Shown: piece by piece, positions 8,399 through 17,233 of the stretch
How positions within the stretch are numbered: position 1 is the first letter of the stretch
How the letters are laid out: every line of letters starts with the position of its first letter
Assembly (NCBI RefSeq): GCF_039543185.1
Contig: NZ_BAABJG010000045.1
Coordinates: forward strand, 1-64,000
Direction: 5' to 3'
DNA length: 64,000 nucleotides
Source of the DNA: Paenibacillus_S vulneris
GTDB taxonomy: Bacteria; Bacillota; Bacilli; Paenibacillales; NBRC-103111
The notes under the pieces: model-generated
Database searches by the model: none
Told to the model about the DNA's origin: nothing
Seen by the model: the letters and a program-made list of their open reading frames with translations, nothing else
Translations under genes and position numbers: made by a program

Positions 8399-8457
8399 CA
8401 TAGTCCTTTCCTCTTGCATCAAACAGCACTCATTCTACTGTAAAGGAGATTGACCTT

Positions 8458-10041
8458 ATGAACCCATCTGTCGTTGGAACCAAAACCATGGTGGTAAGCC
8501 CCCATTATTTAGCATCTATGGCTGGCAGCCGTATGCTTCAGCAGGGAGGCAACGCCTATGACGCCGCGGTCGCCGTTAGCGCATGCCTGGCTGTAGTCTA
8601 CCCTCATATGACAGGAATCGGCGGCGATTCCTTCTGGTTATGCTACAACAGCCGGGAGCAAATGGTAAAAGCCTATAATGGCAGCGGCCGCTCGGGCTTT
8701 AACGTCAGCCTGTCGTCTTATGCGGGCGAGACGAGCATTCCTTATCGGGGCATTCGCAGCGCTATCACGGTCCCCGGCATGGTGGACAGCTGGGATGCAA
8801 TCCTCCGCGAACACGGAAGGCTACCCCTATCGGAGGTGCTTGAGCCTGCTATCACCTATGCCGCTGAAGGCTTTCCGATGACGAAGGACCAGTACAAGCA
8901 TACTCTGAACCATTTTGAGCTGCTCGCAGGAATGCCTTATACGTCCGATATTTATACTCCTAACCAGCGAGTCCCTTTGCCGGGAGAACGCTTTGTTCAA
9001 AGCCGTCTGGCCGACAGCCTGCGTGAAATTGCGGACCGCGGAAGGGATGCATTTTATACGGGAAAGCTGGCTCATGCTATCGCGGATTTCCTTGCCAGGG
9101 AAGGCGGGATGCTGACTCTGGAGGATTTGGCGGCTCACCGCGGCAACTGGGTGACCCCGATCTCAAGTACGTACAGAGGGTACACCATGTACCAGGTTCC
9201 GCCGAATTCGCAGGGCTTCGTCGGCCTGATGGCCCTGAACATTCTGGAGCATTGCGATTTGCAAACGATTGAGCACGGCTCCTACGAATATTACCACCTG
9301 CTGGTTGAAGCCTTGAAAAGAAGCTTCGTAGACCGAAACGCCGTGTTGACCGATCCCGATTTCAGCCACATCCCGCTTGATGAGCTGCTGGACCCGGCCT
9401 ATGCCAAGAGATTGTACGACGCCATTTCAATGGATCAGGCAATGATTCCCGAAGAAGCCCGGCCTATGGGGAGCGATACGGCCTATGCCGCCGTCGTGGA
9501 CGAGGAAGGAAATGCCGTCTCCTTTATCCAAAGCCTGTACTTTGAATTCGGGTCGGCAGTCGTAGCCGGGAATACAGGCATATTACTGCAAAACCGCGGC
9601 TCGTTCTTCTCGCTGGACCCGGGGCATATCAACTCCCTGCAGCCCAACAAGCGGTCCTTCCATACTCTCATGCCCGCAATGGCCTGCAGGAACGGAAAGC
9701 CGGCCATTCTGTACGGAACCCAAGGCGGGGAAGGCCAGCCGCAGACCCAGACGGCCATCATAACCCGGATGATCGACTACGGAATGAGCCCGCAGGAAGC
9801 CGTCAGCGCACCGCGCTTCGTATGGGGGCGCACCTGGGGCCATGCGACGCAGGAGCTGAAGCTCGAAAGCCGGATCGATTCCGGGGTCGCTATGCGTCTG
9901 GGGAAGGCTGGGCATGAGGTCCGCAGAGTGCGTGATTATGATCCCGCCATGGGACATGCCCATGCCATACGCATCGACGAGCATGGCTTCCTCCATGGAG
10001 GCGCCGATCCCCGCAGCGACGGGCTCAGCATTGGATGGTAA
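8458..10041 (+). CDS. Gamma-glutamyltransferase family protein (YwrD-like)
   Basis: This 527-residue Ntn-hydrolase resembles Bacillus YwrD more than secreted Ggt. The autoprocessing region reads GSDTAYAAVVDEEGNAVS (about residues 340-357), where the Thr of 'DTAY' aligns with the catalytic nucleophile. GGDSFWL and YGTQGGEGQPQTQ are further family motifs. There is no signal peptide, so it is probably cytoplasmic. AAAGGAG precedes the ATG. It is divergent from the Lrp/AsnC regulator. Members cleave or transfer gamma-glutamyl groups, but YwrD-type proteins are poorly characterised, so the substrate is unknown. Confidence 0.9.
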   Translation: MNPSVVGTKTMVVSPHYLASMAGSRMLQQGGNAYDAAVAVSACLAVVYPHMTGIGGDSFWLCYNSREQMVKAYNGSGRSGFNVSLSSYAGETSIPYRGIRSAITVPGMVDSWDAILREHGRLPLSEVLEPAITYAAEGFPMTKDQYKHTLNHFELLAGMPYTSDIYTPNQRVPLPGERFVQSRLADSLREIADRGRDAFYTGKLAHAIADFLAREGGMLTLEDLAAHRGNWVTPISSTYRGYTMYQVPPNSQGFVGLMALNILEHCDLQTIEHGSYEYYHLLVEALKRSFVDRNAVLTDPDFSHIPLDELLDPAYAKRLYDAISMDQAMIPEEARPMGSDTAYAAVVDEEGNAVSFIQSLYFEFGSAVVAGNTGILLQNRGSFFSLDPGHINSLQPNKRSFHTLMPAMACRNGKPAILYGTQGGEGQPQTQTAIITRMIDYGMSPQEAVSAPRFVWGRTWGHATQELKLESRIDSGVAMRLGKAGHEVRRVRDYDPAMGHAHAIRIDEHGFLHGGADPRSDGLSIGW

Positions 10042-10047
10042 ACCCGT

Positions 10048-10088
10048 AGACCGGATGGATTGCCGCGCAGCGATCCCCGGTCTTTTTA
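10048..10088 (+). terminator. Terminator of the gamma-glutamyltransferase gene
   Basis: AGACCGG (10048-10054) pairs with CCGGTCT (10077-10083), with further pairing inside, followed by TTTTT. Confidence 0.8.
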
Positions 10089-10210
10089 TCATGGCCGGGC
10101 CTCCTCCTCCCTTATGTTTGGATTCGTCTCCCGACGACCATAATAGGGTTAAACCTTGATTCCTGACGAAGCTAAAGACTCTATATATACCTTTATGAGG
10201 GGGAAATCCA

Positions 10211-11107
10211 ATGGCAACCGCATCCAAGAATAAAGGGACCGTTATCATTGAAGGAGAAGAAATCACGATTACGAATCCGAATAAGCTGCTGTGGCCGGAG
10301 ATGGGTATCACCAAAATTATGTACCTGGAGAAGCTGCTGAAGCTTGCTCCCTATTTGCTGGAGTATACGCGCAACCGGTATTTGACGACGATTCGTTATC
10401 CGAACGGTTATGCCGATAAATCGTTTTATCAAAAAAACGCCCCCGAGCCCATCCCCCATTTTGTCAAAACGGCGGAACTCGACGGCATTAACTACGTGCA
10501 TCTCGACTCCGTTCCAACCCTGCTGTGGCTTGGCAACCTGGCCTGTCTGGAATTCCATCCTTCGTTTCACCGAATCGGCGAGCAGATGCCTGAGGAATGG
10601 CTGATCGATATCGATCCTACCTTGGACCCTGAGCCTCGCATTATGGAGGCGGCAGAAGTGGTTGGCGAGACACTGGACAAGATGAATATTCGTTCCATTC
10701 CCAAAACCTCCGGTGCGACCGGAGTCCAGATCTATGTGCCCATTGAGCGCAAATACACCTTCGAGCAGCTGCGCAAAATCGGCCTCTTTGTCGCTTCGTT
10801 TGCCGTCCAAAAGCATCCCCGTTTATTTACGATCGAACGATTGAAGAAGGATCGCGGCACCTTGATCTACTTTGATTATTTGCAGCACTGGTATGGCAAG
10901 ACGCTCTCCGCTCCCTACACCCCTCGGGCAAGAAGAGACGCTACTGTCTCCACCCCGCTTCATTGGGAAGAGGTTGCCCGGCGCTGCGATCCCCGCGAGT
11001 TCACCTTGCTTACGATCGAGCAGCGCCTTCAGGAGCAAGGCGACCTTATCCAGCGGGTACCACCGCAAAATTTGGATCAAGTGCTGTCCTTTATCCAATC
11101 CAAGTAG
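10211..11107 (+). CDS. LigD-type DNA polymerase (primase-polymerase) domain protein
   Basis: A 298-residue archaeo-eukaryotic primase-like polymerase of the kind fused to ligase in LigD. It opens with ITNPNKLLWPEMGITK and carries 'YPNGYADKSFYQKNAP', the metal-binding DIDP (about residue 137) and YFDYLQHWYGKT with 'PYTPRARRDATVSTPLHW'. At the motif usually written SGxxGxH, the sequence is TSGATGVQIYV, with Gln in place of His. GAGGGGG precedes the ATG. With Ku and the separate ligase it completes an NHEJ set. It is convergent with the cardiolipin synthase gene, whose stop lies four bases away. Confidence 0.92.
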   Translation: MATASKNKGTVIIEGEEITITNPNKLLWPEMGITKIMYLEKLLKLAPYLLEYTRNRYLTTIRYPNGYADKSFYQKNAPEPIPHFVKTAELDGINYVHLDSVPTLLWLGNLACLEFHPSFHRIGEQMPEEWLIDIDPTLDPEPRIMEAAEVVGETLDKMNIRSIPKTSGATGVQIYVPIERKYTFEQLRKIGLFVASFAVQKHPRLFTIERLKKDRGTLIYFDYLQHWYGKTLSAPYTPRARRDATVSTPLHWEEVARRCDPREFTLLTIEQRLQEQGDLIQRVPPQNLDQVLSFIQSK

Positions 11108-11110
11108 CCG

Positions 11111-12541
11111 TCAAAACAGCGGAGACAGCAGTCTCGCAATCAATTCCTTTCCCTTTTGCATCCGCGGCCGCTTCTCGAATACCTCGAGCTTCAGCTCTTT
11201 GCTGTCCTTCAAATCCTGGAGAAAATCCGACTCGAGACGCTGAATCGATTCCTTATCGAACAGCACCGCGTTCATTTCAAAATTGCTGAAGAAGCTGCGC
11301 ATATCCATATTCGCGGTCCCTACGGAGGCCAAAATATCATCGATAATGATGACTTTGGCATGCATGAAGCCCTTCTCATAGGAATAGAAGCGGACCCCGG
11401 CCTGCATCAGCTCTTCAAAGTACGAGAGCGAAGCATAGTTGACGACCTTGGAGTCCGGACGCGACGGATAAATGATCTTGACATCCACGCCGCTTATAGC
11501 CGCGGTTTTCAGTCCCATGCTGATGCTCGGGTCGGGAACAAAATAAGGGGTTGTAATGAAGATGCGTTTCTTGGCCGTTGTGATGGCTCCAAAGTACATC
11601 TCCAAGATGGCATCCCAATGCGCATCCGGACCGCTGCTGATAATCTGTACCTGCTTCGTGCCGGTGTTATCGTGCTCGGGAAACAGGATCGAATCCGTCA
11701 GCTGCTTGCCGCTGACAAACTGCCAATCGTTCAAAAAGGTATACTGCAGCGAATACACTGCGTCCCCTATCAGCTCCAGGTGAGTATCTCTCCAAAAACC
11801 GAGATCCGGATTTCCTCCCAAATATTCATTCCCTATGTTAATGCCTCCAAGATACCCTTTAATCCCGTCAACGACGACAATTTTGCGATGATTGCGATAA
11901 TTCATTCTTTTATCGAAGAACGCGATGAGCGGCGGCAAGAAAATGTAGGCTTCCACCCCCGCGCTGCGCAGCTCGTTCAAAAACCGGTTCTCGAGCTGAT
12001 AGCTGCCGATCCCGTCAAAGATGCACCGGACCTTCACACCCTCCTGCGCTTTGCGAATGAGAAGCTGCTGAAATGTTCTCCCGGTTTCATCGTGACGAAT
12101 CGTATAAAATTCGAAATGAACATACAAACGCGCTTGTTCGATCGCATGTAGTATCGCTTCATAGGCCATATCCGCGTTGGTCAGCACCCGAACCTCGTTT
12201 TGACGGGTCACCGAAGAGCTCGGAATATTATTCAACAAAGCATGAAGCCTTGGCTCTCTGCATAGCCCTTCCGGCTGAGGCACTTCCTCTGAGGATTGTA
12301 CGGATGCATACCTTCTCCCTTCATGACGGGGTTCCATCATGTATCGCAGCCCTCGGCGGCGGGCTTTTTTGCGATGAGTATACTCCTTGGCCAAAAAGTA
12401 GTACATAACAAATCCAATAATTGGAAATATAAATAAAATGACGAGCCACGCTACGGTCTTGGACGGATATCGGAACTCATGGAACAAAATCGTAATGATC
12501 TGAAAAATAAACAGCAGCAGCGCGGCAACTAACCATATCAC
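11111..12541 (-). CDS. cls: Cardiolipin synthase (two-HKD phospholipase D family)
   Basis: A 476-residue membrane enzyme that condenses two phosphatidylglycerol molecules into cardiolipin. Two N-terminal hydrophobic helices (about 2-22 and 32-52) are followed by two HKD motifs: HRKIVVVD near residue 220 and HAKVIIID near 398, each followed by the family's Gly-Gly-Ile-Asn or Gly-Thr-Ala-Asn-Met-Asp segment. The start is GTG, preceded by GGAGGGAGG. It is convergent with the polymerase gene and divergent from the germination operon. Clear family assignment. Confidence 0.95.
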   Translation of the reverse strand: MIWLVAALLLFIFQIITILFHEFRYPSKTVAWLVILFIFPIIGFVMYYFLAKEYTHRKKARRRGLRYMMEPRHEGRRYASVQSSEEVPQPEGLCREPRLHALLNNIPSSSVTRQNEVRVLTNADMAYEAILHAIEQARLYVHFEFYTIRHDETGRTFQQLLIRKAQEGVKVRCIFDGIGSYQLENRFLNELRSAGVEAYIFLPPLIAFFDKRMNYRNHRKIVVVDGIKGYLGGINIGNEYLGGNPDLGFWRDTHLELIGDAVYSLQYTFLNDWQFVSGKQLTDSILFPEHDNTGTKQVQIISSGPDAHWDAILEMYFGAITTAKKRIFITTPYFVPDPSISMGLKTAAISGVDVKIIYPSRPDSKVVNYASLSYFEELMQAGVRFYSYEKGFMHAKVIIIDDILASVGTANMDMRSFFSNFEMNAVLFDKESIQRLESDFLQDLKDSKELKLEVFEKRPRMQKGKELIARLLSPLF

Positions 12542-12722
12542 GGTTACCGTCCCTCCCTCCTCTAGGTTAGCCAGCCATAACGATCCAATACGATACTATT
12601 GTAATCCGTTCCTTTTGGGGCTATTCAGAAATGAAGGCAAACTTTCCTAATCCATTAATAAAAATTCCTTTTTTGAGAAAAATAAACGAAAGATGCCTGT
12701 AAGACTTAAGAAGGAGGCCGTC

Positions 12723-14348
12723 ATGCTGGGATCGAGAAGCAAAACTAAAAAAGCCGATAAGACCGAAGGTCAAAAGCAGCAAAATTTCGATTATCAGTTT
12801 ATCGACGAGCTTAAATCGGTACCGGTATTTCTTTCATTAGAAGAAAACAAAGCCTTTTTGAACAATCTCTTTGATGACTGCTCGGATTTCGTTATCAGGG
12901 AATTCGACATTGAGCATAGCGCGAAAGCACTCTTGTTTTTTATAGATGGCATGGTCAATACGGAATTTGCGAACGAGGCCATGAAAGCTCTCATGATACT
13001 GGAGGGCGAGGAACGGCAAATCGACCGAATTATAGAAACAACTCTGCCGGTGACACAAGTACAGAAATCCTGCGAATACAAAACCCTCCTGACATCCGTA
13101 TTGGGCGGGGATGCGGGTCTCATCGTCGACGGGAACAAGGAAGCGCTGATGATGGGGATTCGCGGAATGGAAAAGCGCTCTATCCAGGAGCCGGAGACGG
13201 AATCCGTCATTCGCGGACCCCGTGAGGGCTTCGTTGAAAATTTGCGCACGAATACTTCCATGGTCCGCAGGAAGCTCAAAACGCCAAGACTAAAAATGAA
13301 GCCGATGACACTGGGTCGCGAGAGCAATACGAGCATTGTTATTACGTACATGGAGGATCTGGCCGATCCGAATTTGGTTGATGAGGTCTTAGCCCGGCTG
13401 GAGAAGATCGATATCGATGCGGTACTGGAAACGGGATATCTGGAGGAATTCATTCAGGATTCCGCCTATTCCCCTTTTCCCCAAGTGCAGTACACGGAAC
13501 GTCCGGATATGGTCGCCTCGGCTCTGCTTCAAGGACGGATAGGCATTATCGTCGACGGAACCCCCTTCGTGCTGCTTGTCCCTTTCGTATTTGCGGAGGC
13601 GCTGCATGCGACGGAGGATTATTACGAGCGGTTCCAGATCATGACCCTGATCCGCTGGCTGCGGTATTCCCTGCTTATTCTGTCACTGCTGACCCCAGGC
13701 TTATATGTGGCCTTCACCACCTTCCATCAGGATCTGCTGCCGACGTCGCTTCTTCTGTCTGTCGCTGCGTCAAGGGAAGCTATTCCGTTTCCGGCCGTGG
13801 TTGAAGCGTTCATTATGGAGGCCGTGTTCGAGGCGCTCAGGGAAGCCGGTATTCGCCTGCCCAAAACGATCGGCTCCGCTGTCAGTATCCTGGGAGCGCT
13901 GGTCATCGGGCAAGCTGCGGTTCAGGCGGGTATCGTATCCGCTCCGATGGTTATCGTCGTATCCTTGACAGGGATTGCGTCCTTTACCATTCCCCGCTTT
14001 AACGCAGCGATAGCGATTCGGATTCTGCGCTTTCCCATCATGTTCGCAGCAGCCACCTTCGGTCTGTTCGGCATTCTGGTCTGCGTCATGCTCATTCTGG
14101 GTCATATGGCTAATTTGCGGACTTTCGGGATTCCATACCTTTCCCCCTATGGTCCTCTCTCGTCTAACGACTTGAAGGATAATATGATCCGCGCCCCTTG
14201 GTGGACTATGAAAAACAGGCCGGCCTTTTTATCCGTGAAGGATTCCATCAGGCAGGGAGACGATGCTGCCAATGAGATCAAAGAGCAGGGCGGACAACGG
14301 GGTATGAGCATTGAGCACAAAGACAAAAACAAAGGAGACGTTCAATAA
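12723..14348 (+). CDS. Germinant receptor A subunit (GerA/GerK family)
   Basis: The A subunit of the inner-spore-membrane nutrient receptor, 541 residues. A hydrophilic N-terminal domain (about 1-290) contains ETTLPVTQV, 'ESVIRGPREGFVENLRTN' and 'FPQVQYTERPD', all characteristic of GerAA-type proteins. It is followed by about five membrane helices (about 290-480). The ATG at 12723 has GGAGG just upstream, and the longer reading from 12693 includes the ribosome binding site itself. It is the first of four genes in order A-C-D-B, the gerK-like order. The stop overlaps the next start by one base. Confidence 0.94.
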   Translation: MLGSRSKTKKADKTEGQKQQNFDYQFIDELKSVPVFLSLEENKAFLNNLFDDCSDFVIREFDIEHSAKALLFFIDGMVNTEFANEAMKALMILEGEERQIDRIIETTLPVTQVQKSCEYKTLLTSVLGGDAGLIVDGNKEALMMGIRGMEKRSIQEPETESVIRGPREGFVENLRTNTSMVRRKLKTPRLKMKPMTLGRESNTSIVITYMEDLADPNLVDEVLARLEKIDIDAVLETGYLEEFIQDSAYSPFPQVQYTERPDMVASALLQGRIGIIVDGTPFVLLVPFVFAEALHATEDYYERFQIMTLIRWLRYSLLILSLLTPGLYVAFTTFHQDLLPTSLLLSVAASREAIPFPAVVEAFIMEAVFEALREAGIRLPKTIGSAVSILGALVIGQAAVQAGIVSAPMVIVVSLTGIASFTIPRFNAAIAIRILRFPIMFAAATFGLFGILVCVMLILGHMANLRTFGIPYLSPYGPLSSNDLKDNMIRAPWWTMKNRPAFLSVKDSIRQGDDAANEIKEQGGQRGMSIEHKDKNKGDVQ

Positions 14349-15526
14349 TGAGACGGCGCTATGCCCGCTGCTTTCTTCTAGCCCTCTCCCTTCTCCTCCT
14401 GCCCGGCTGCTGGGACCGAACGGAGATCAACGACGTTGCCTTTGTCTTATCCTCCGCTGTGGACCTGGAGCCGGACGGCAAAATTCGAATTACCGTTATG
14501 GTCCCGCTTACGGGCCAAATGGGTGGAGCTACAGGGGGAGGCGGCGGAACAGGCGGAGAAAAGAGCTATTACCTCGACTCCGAGTCCGGCAATACGTTCC
14601 GGGAAGCCCAGGCAAGACTGCAGGAGCGGATGTCCCGCCGCATGTTCTTCGGCCACCGCCGAACGCTGATCATAGGCGAAGACGTCGCCAGAAAAGGCAT
14701 CCGAGACCTGTTCGATTCCTCCCCGCGCAATTCGGAGAACCGGATGTCGTCCTACCTCGTGGCTACCAAAGGCAAGGCTTATGATCTGCTAAGGGCCCAT
14801 CCCAAATTCGAGCGGTTTCCTTCCGAAGTCATCCGGGAGCTTGCCAAGGCGGGCAATGTCATCGATATGAACATGAAGGATGTTGGCGTTGCCCTGAATG
14901 CTCCCGGAAGCGATCCGGTCATGGTCTATATGGTGACGAAGGAATCCGAGAAGAGCGACAAAAAATCCAAAGAGATCGAAGTGAAGGGATATGCCCAATT
15001 CAAGGACGACAAAATGATCGATACGATCGAGGGCGAAGAATCGCAGGGCTTCTCGTGGCTGAGGAATGAATCCATCAAGACTACGGTAACGCTAACGCCG
15101 ACGCCCCAACAAAAAGGGGGGATCGGTTTACGTATGTATGAAATCAAAACGAAAATCCGGCCTTCCACCCAGGGTCAGCGGCTTCGCTTCAGTATTCAAA
15201 CCCAAGCCAAGGCGGTTCTGCTGGAGGACGAATTGCAGATGGACCTCAGTCAGACGCGCAATGCCGAGAAGGTCGAAAGAATGCTGAATGACTATATGAA
15301 AAAGGCGATGGAGAAGGTCATCCAAAAATGCATAAAGAACGGTGTGGATTCCGTTCAATTCGGCACTTACGTATGGAGGAGCTTCCCTGACGAATGGAAA
15401 AACCATTATGCAAAGGACTGGCCAAAGCCTATGAAGGACGCCGAGTTCGACATTACCATCAACAGCAAGCTGATCGAAACCGGCTTAATCTACCAAAACG
15501 TCACGAAGGAGAGCCGTTCCAAATGA
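14348..15526 (+). CDS. Germinant receptor C subunit, Ger(x)C family lipoprotein
   Basis: A 392-residue lipoprotein with a signal peptide ending in the lipobox LLPGC (Cys about residue 21), followed by WDRTEINDVAFV, the typical Ger(x)C opening. The segment around 55-70 is Gly-rich and looks like an insertion relative to short homologues. C subunits are acylated by Lgt and needed for receptor function. The start codon overlaps the A subunit stop by one base, and its own stop overlaps the following small gene as ATGA, so the subunits appear translationally coupled. Confidence 0.93.
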   Translation: MRRRYARCFLLALSLLLLPGCWDRTEINDVAFVLSSAVDLEPDGKIRITVMVPLTGQMGGATGGGGGTGGEKSYYLDSESGNTFREAQARLQERMSRRMFFGHRRTLIIGEDVARKGIRDLFDSSPRNSENRMSSYLVATKGKAYDLLRAHPKFERFPSEVIRELAKAGNVIDMNMKDVGVALNAPGSDPVMVYMVTKESEKSDKKSKEIEVKGYAQFKDDKMIDTIEGEESQGFSWLRNESIKTTVTLTPTPQQKGGIGLRMYEIKTKIRPSTQGQRLRFSIQTQAKAVLLEDELQMDLSQTRNAEKVERMLNDYMKKAMEKVIQKCIKNGVDSVQFGTYVWRSFPDEWKNHYAKDWPKPMKDAEFDITINSKLIETGLIYQNVTKESRSK

Positions 15527-15753
15527 ATAACATTTTTATGTGTTCCCTTCTCTTGATCATGGTGATTACCTTTTTATTTGATCTTCGCAAGTTGAAAAAG
15601 CAAAAAAAATCCATTCGCTGGTTTTACCACTGCAGCTTTGCCGTAACCGCCGCCGTCTACCTATGCACCCTGCTGGGAGTGGCGCTGCCCATGCCGACCA
15701 GTTTTTTTATTCACAAAGTATCGCCATGGGTATATTCGATAATACCGCGATGA
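15523..15753 (+). CDS. Small two-helix membrane protein, germinant receptor D-subunit-like
   Basis: A 76-residue protein with two membrane helices (about 4-20 and 36-54) separated by a Lys-rich loop, DLRKLKKQKKSIRW. Its ATG overlaps the C-subunit stop by four bases, so it is translationally coupled into the receptor operon. Small two-helix 'D subunits' of about this size are known in or beside germinant receptor operons of Bacillus species, where they modulate receptor activity. The assignment rests on size, topology and position, not on recognised sequence identity. Confidence 0.75.
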   Translation: MNNIFMCSLLLIMVITFLFDLRKLKKQKKSIRWFYHCSFAVTAAVYLCTLLGVALPMPTSFFIHKVSPWVYSIIPR

Positions 15754-15784
15754 AGCAACCTATGATAACAAAGCAGGTGAAGGT

Positions 15785-17218
15785 ATGGATTCCAAGCAAA
15801 TCATCAATTATAGGCAGATGTCCTGGCTTATCGCTTCCCTCCTGACAGGAGGGGGGCTTGTCAGCATACAGCATGATCTCGTAAGGGTAGCGCGAATGGA
15901 TGCCTGGTTCACTTATATCCTGCCAACCCTCTACATCGTGCTGGTAGCCTATGCCTTTTGCAAGCTGGCGCAGCGATTTCCGGGCAGAAATCTGTTTGAG
16001 ATCAATAAAATCGTGATGGGAAAAGCCGTCGGGTTAATCTTTAATCTGATTCTCATTGTCCACTTCTGGCTGATGCTGATTCGGGACGTACGTTCGTTCA
16101 GCAAATTTATGGGCACGATTCTGCTGCCCACTACACCTGAAGAAGTCGTCTTGTTCATTATGATCCTTCTCATTATGTATTTCGGCAGGACGAGCATTGA
16201 AGTCATTGGCCGGGTCAATGATATTTTCTTCCCTTTATTTGCTTTAACGATTTTATTGATGCCGCTCATGCTGACCAATGAATTGGACAAATCCTTGATC
16301 GAGCCGATCCTTGCGGGAGATTTCTTTAATGTCTTTTACGGCAATATGCTCTCTCTTGGCTGGTATGGAGACATTTTCATTGCGGGTGCATTCCTTCATG
16401 CGATCAGCCAAATCAAGCAGGTACGTTCCGCCATTCGGCACGGCGCCATCTTGTCCTCTCTGTTTCTCGGCATTTTCCTGCTGATGGAGGTGCTGGTGTT
16501 CGGTCCAATCATTAGCGGAAATCTGATTTACCCTAATTATAATCTGGTGCAGCAAATTCATATTACCGACTTTTTGGACCGGATGGATCTATTGATTTTG
16601 AGCATCTGGGCACCCATCTTATTCTCCAAGGATATTTTGATTTATCTCGCCTTGCTCACAGGGTTAGCCAGTCTCGTCAAACAAAGGGACTACAGCACCA
16701 TCAATACACCGATCGGTTACTTTATCTTGTTAACGTCGCTGCTTGCCTTTAAGAACACGACCGAGGTGTTCAGCTTCGGGAACTACAGCTCCACCGTGAT
16801 CGTTCTAAGCTATCAGCCGTTGGCTTTGCTTCTCCTGCTGCTATTGTCCCGCAGGTTCCCGGTCCCGAAGACCAGCCAAAACAGCGGCTCGAATCAGCCC
16901 TCTCCTGCCAGACAGGACAATGGAGACTCGGATTCTGCAAACCATACCGGTGCGGACGACAACCAGAAGGGGACGAATCAGAACAGGCGGCCGGGGTCTT
17001 CTCCTTTGAGCGCGCATGGCCCTTCCTATCATCTTTGGTCCCGCTTGAGCAACATCCTGCTAACGACCAGTATTGTTTCTGTTGTCGCCGGGCTTTGGGG
17101 AAGCGAATATTTCGCGGCGATCGGGGTTGTTTGCGGCATCATCTATGGGCTCACAATGACTCTGGCCGCCATCAGCTCCTATATGGAGCTTACGCAGGCG
17201 AGACAGCAAAGAATTTGA
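15785..17218 (+). CDS. Germinant receptor B subunit with long C-terminal extension
   Basis: The B subunit is an APC-superfamily-like membrane protein that binds the germinant. The first ~365 residues look standard: 'SWLIASLLTGGGL' near the start, about ten helices, then LLSRRFPVPK. Family members usually end near residue 365-370. This one continues to 477: a hydrophilic Ser/Asn/Asp/Gln-rich linker (about 362-412) and two more predicted helices, NILLTTSIVSVVAGLWG and 'FAAIGVVCGIIYGLTMTLAA'. The ATG follows AGGTGAAGG. It is the last gene of the operon. The extension has no recognised function. Confidence 0.92.
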   Translation: MDSKQIINYRQMSWLIASLLTGGGLVSIQHDLVRVARMDAWFTYILPTLYIVLVAYAFCKLAQRFPGRNLFEINKIVMGKAVGLIFNLILIVHFWLMLIRDVRSFSKFMGTILLPTTPEEVVLFIMILLIMYFGRTSIEVIGRVNDIFFPLFALTILLMPLMLTNELDKSLIEPILAGDFFNVFYGNMLSLGWYGDIFIAGAFLHAISQIKQVRSAIRHGAILSSLFLGIFLLMEVLVFGPIISGNLIYPNYNLVQQIHITDFLDRMDLLILSIWAPILFSKDILIYLALLTGLASLVKQRDYSTINTPIGYFILLTSLLAFKNTTEVFSFGNYSSTVIVLSYQPLALLLLLLLSRRFPVPKTSQNSGSNQPSPARQDNGDSDSANHTGADDNQKGTNQNRRPGSSPLSAHGPSYHLWSRLSNILLTTSIVSVVAGLWGSEYFAAIGVVCGIIYGLTMTLAAISSYMELTQARQQRI

Positions 17219-17233
17219 GGGGGAAGTGAGTGA

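Noticed and set aside
9583..10314. Open frame of 243 codons opposite the gamma-glutamyltransferase gene
   Set aside because: It lies antisense to a gene with clear family motifs and spans its terminator.
11156..12151. 331-codon open frame opposite the cardiolipin synthase gene
   Set aside because: The minus strand carries intact HKD motifs, so this is a shadow produced by codon bias.
12603..12665. Sigma-G promoter for the germinant receptor operon
   Set aside because: TGAAG and CATTAATA occur, but the spacing is about 15 rather than 17-18 bases and both boxes deviate; not strong enough to list.
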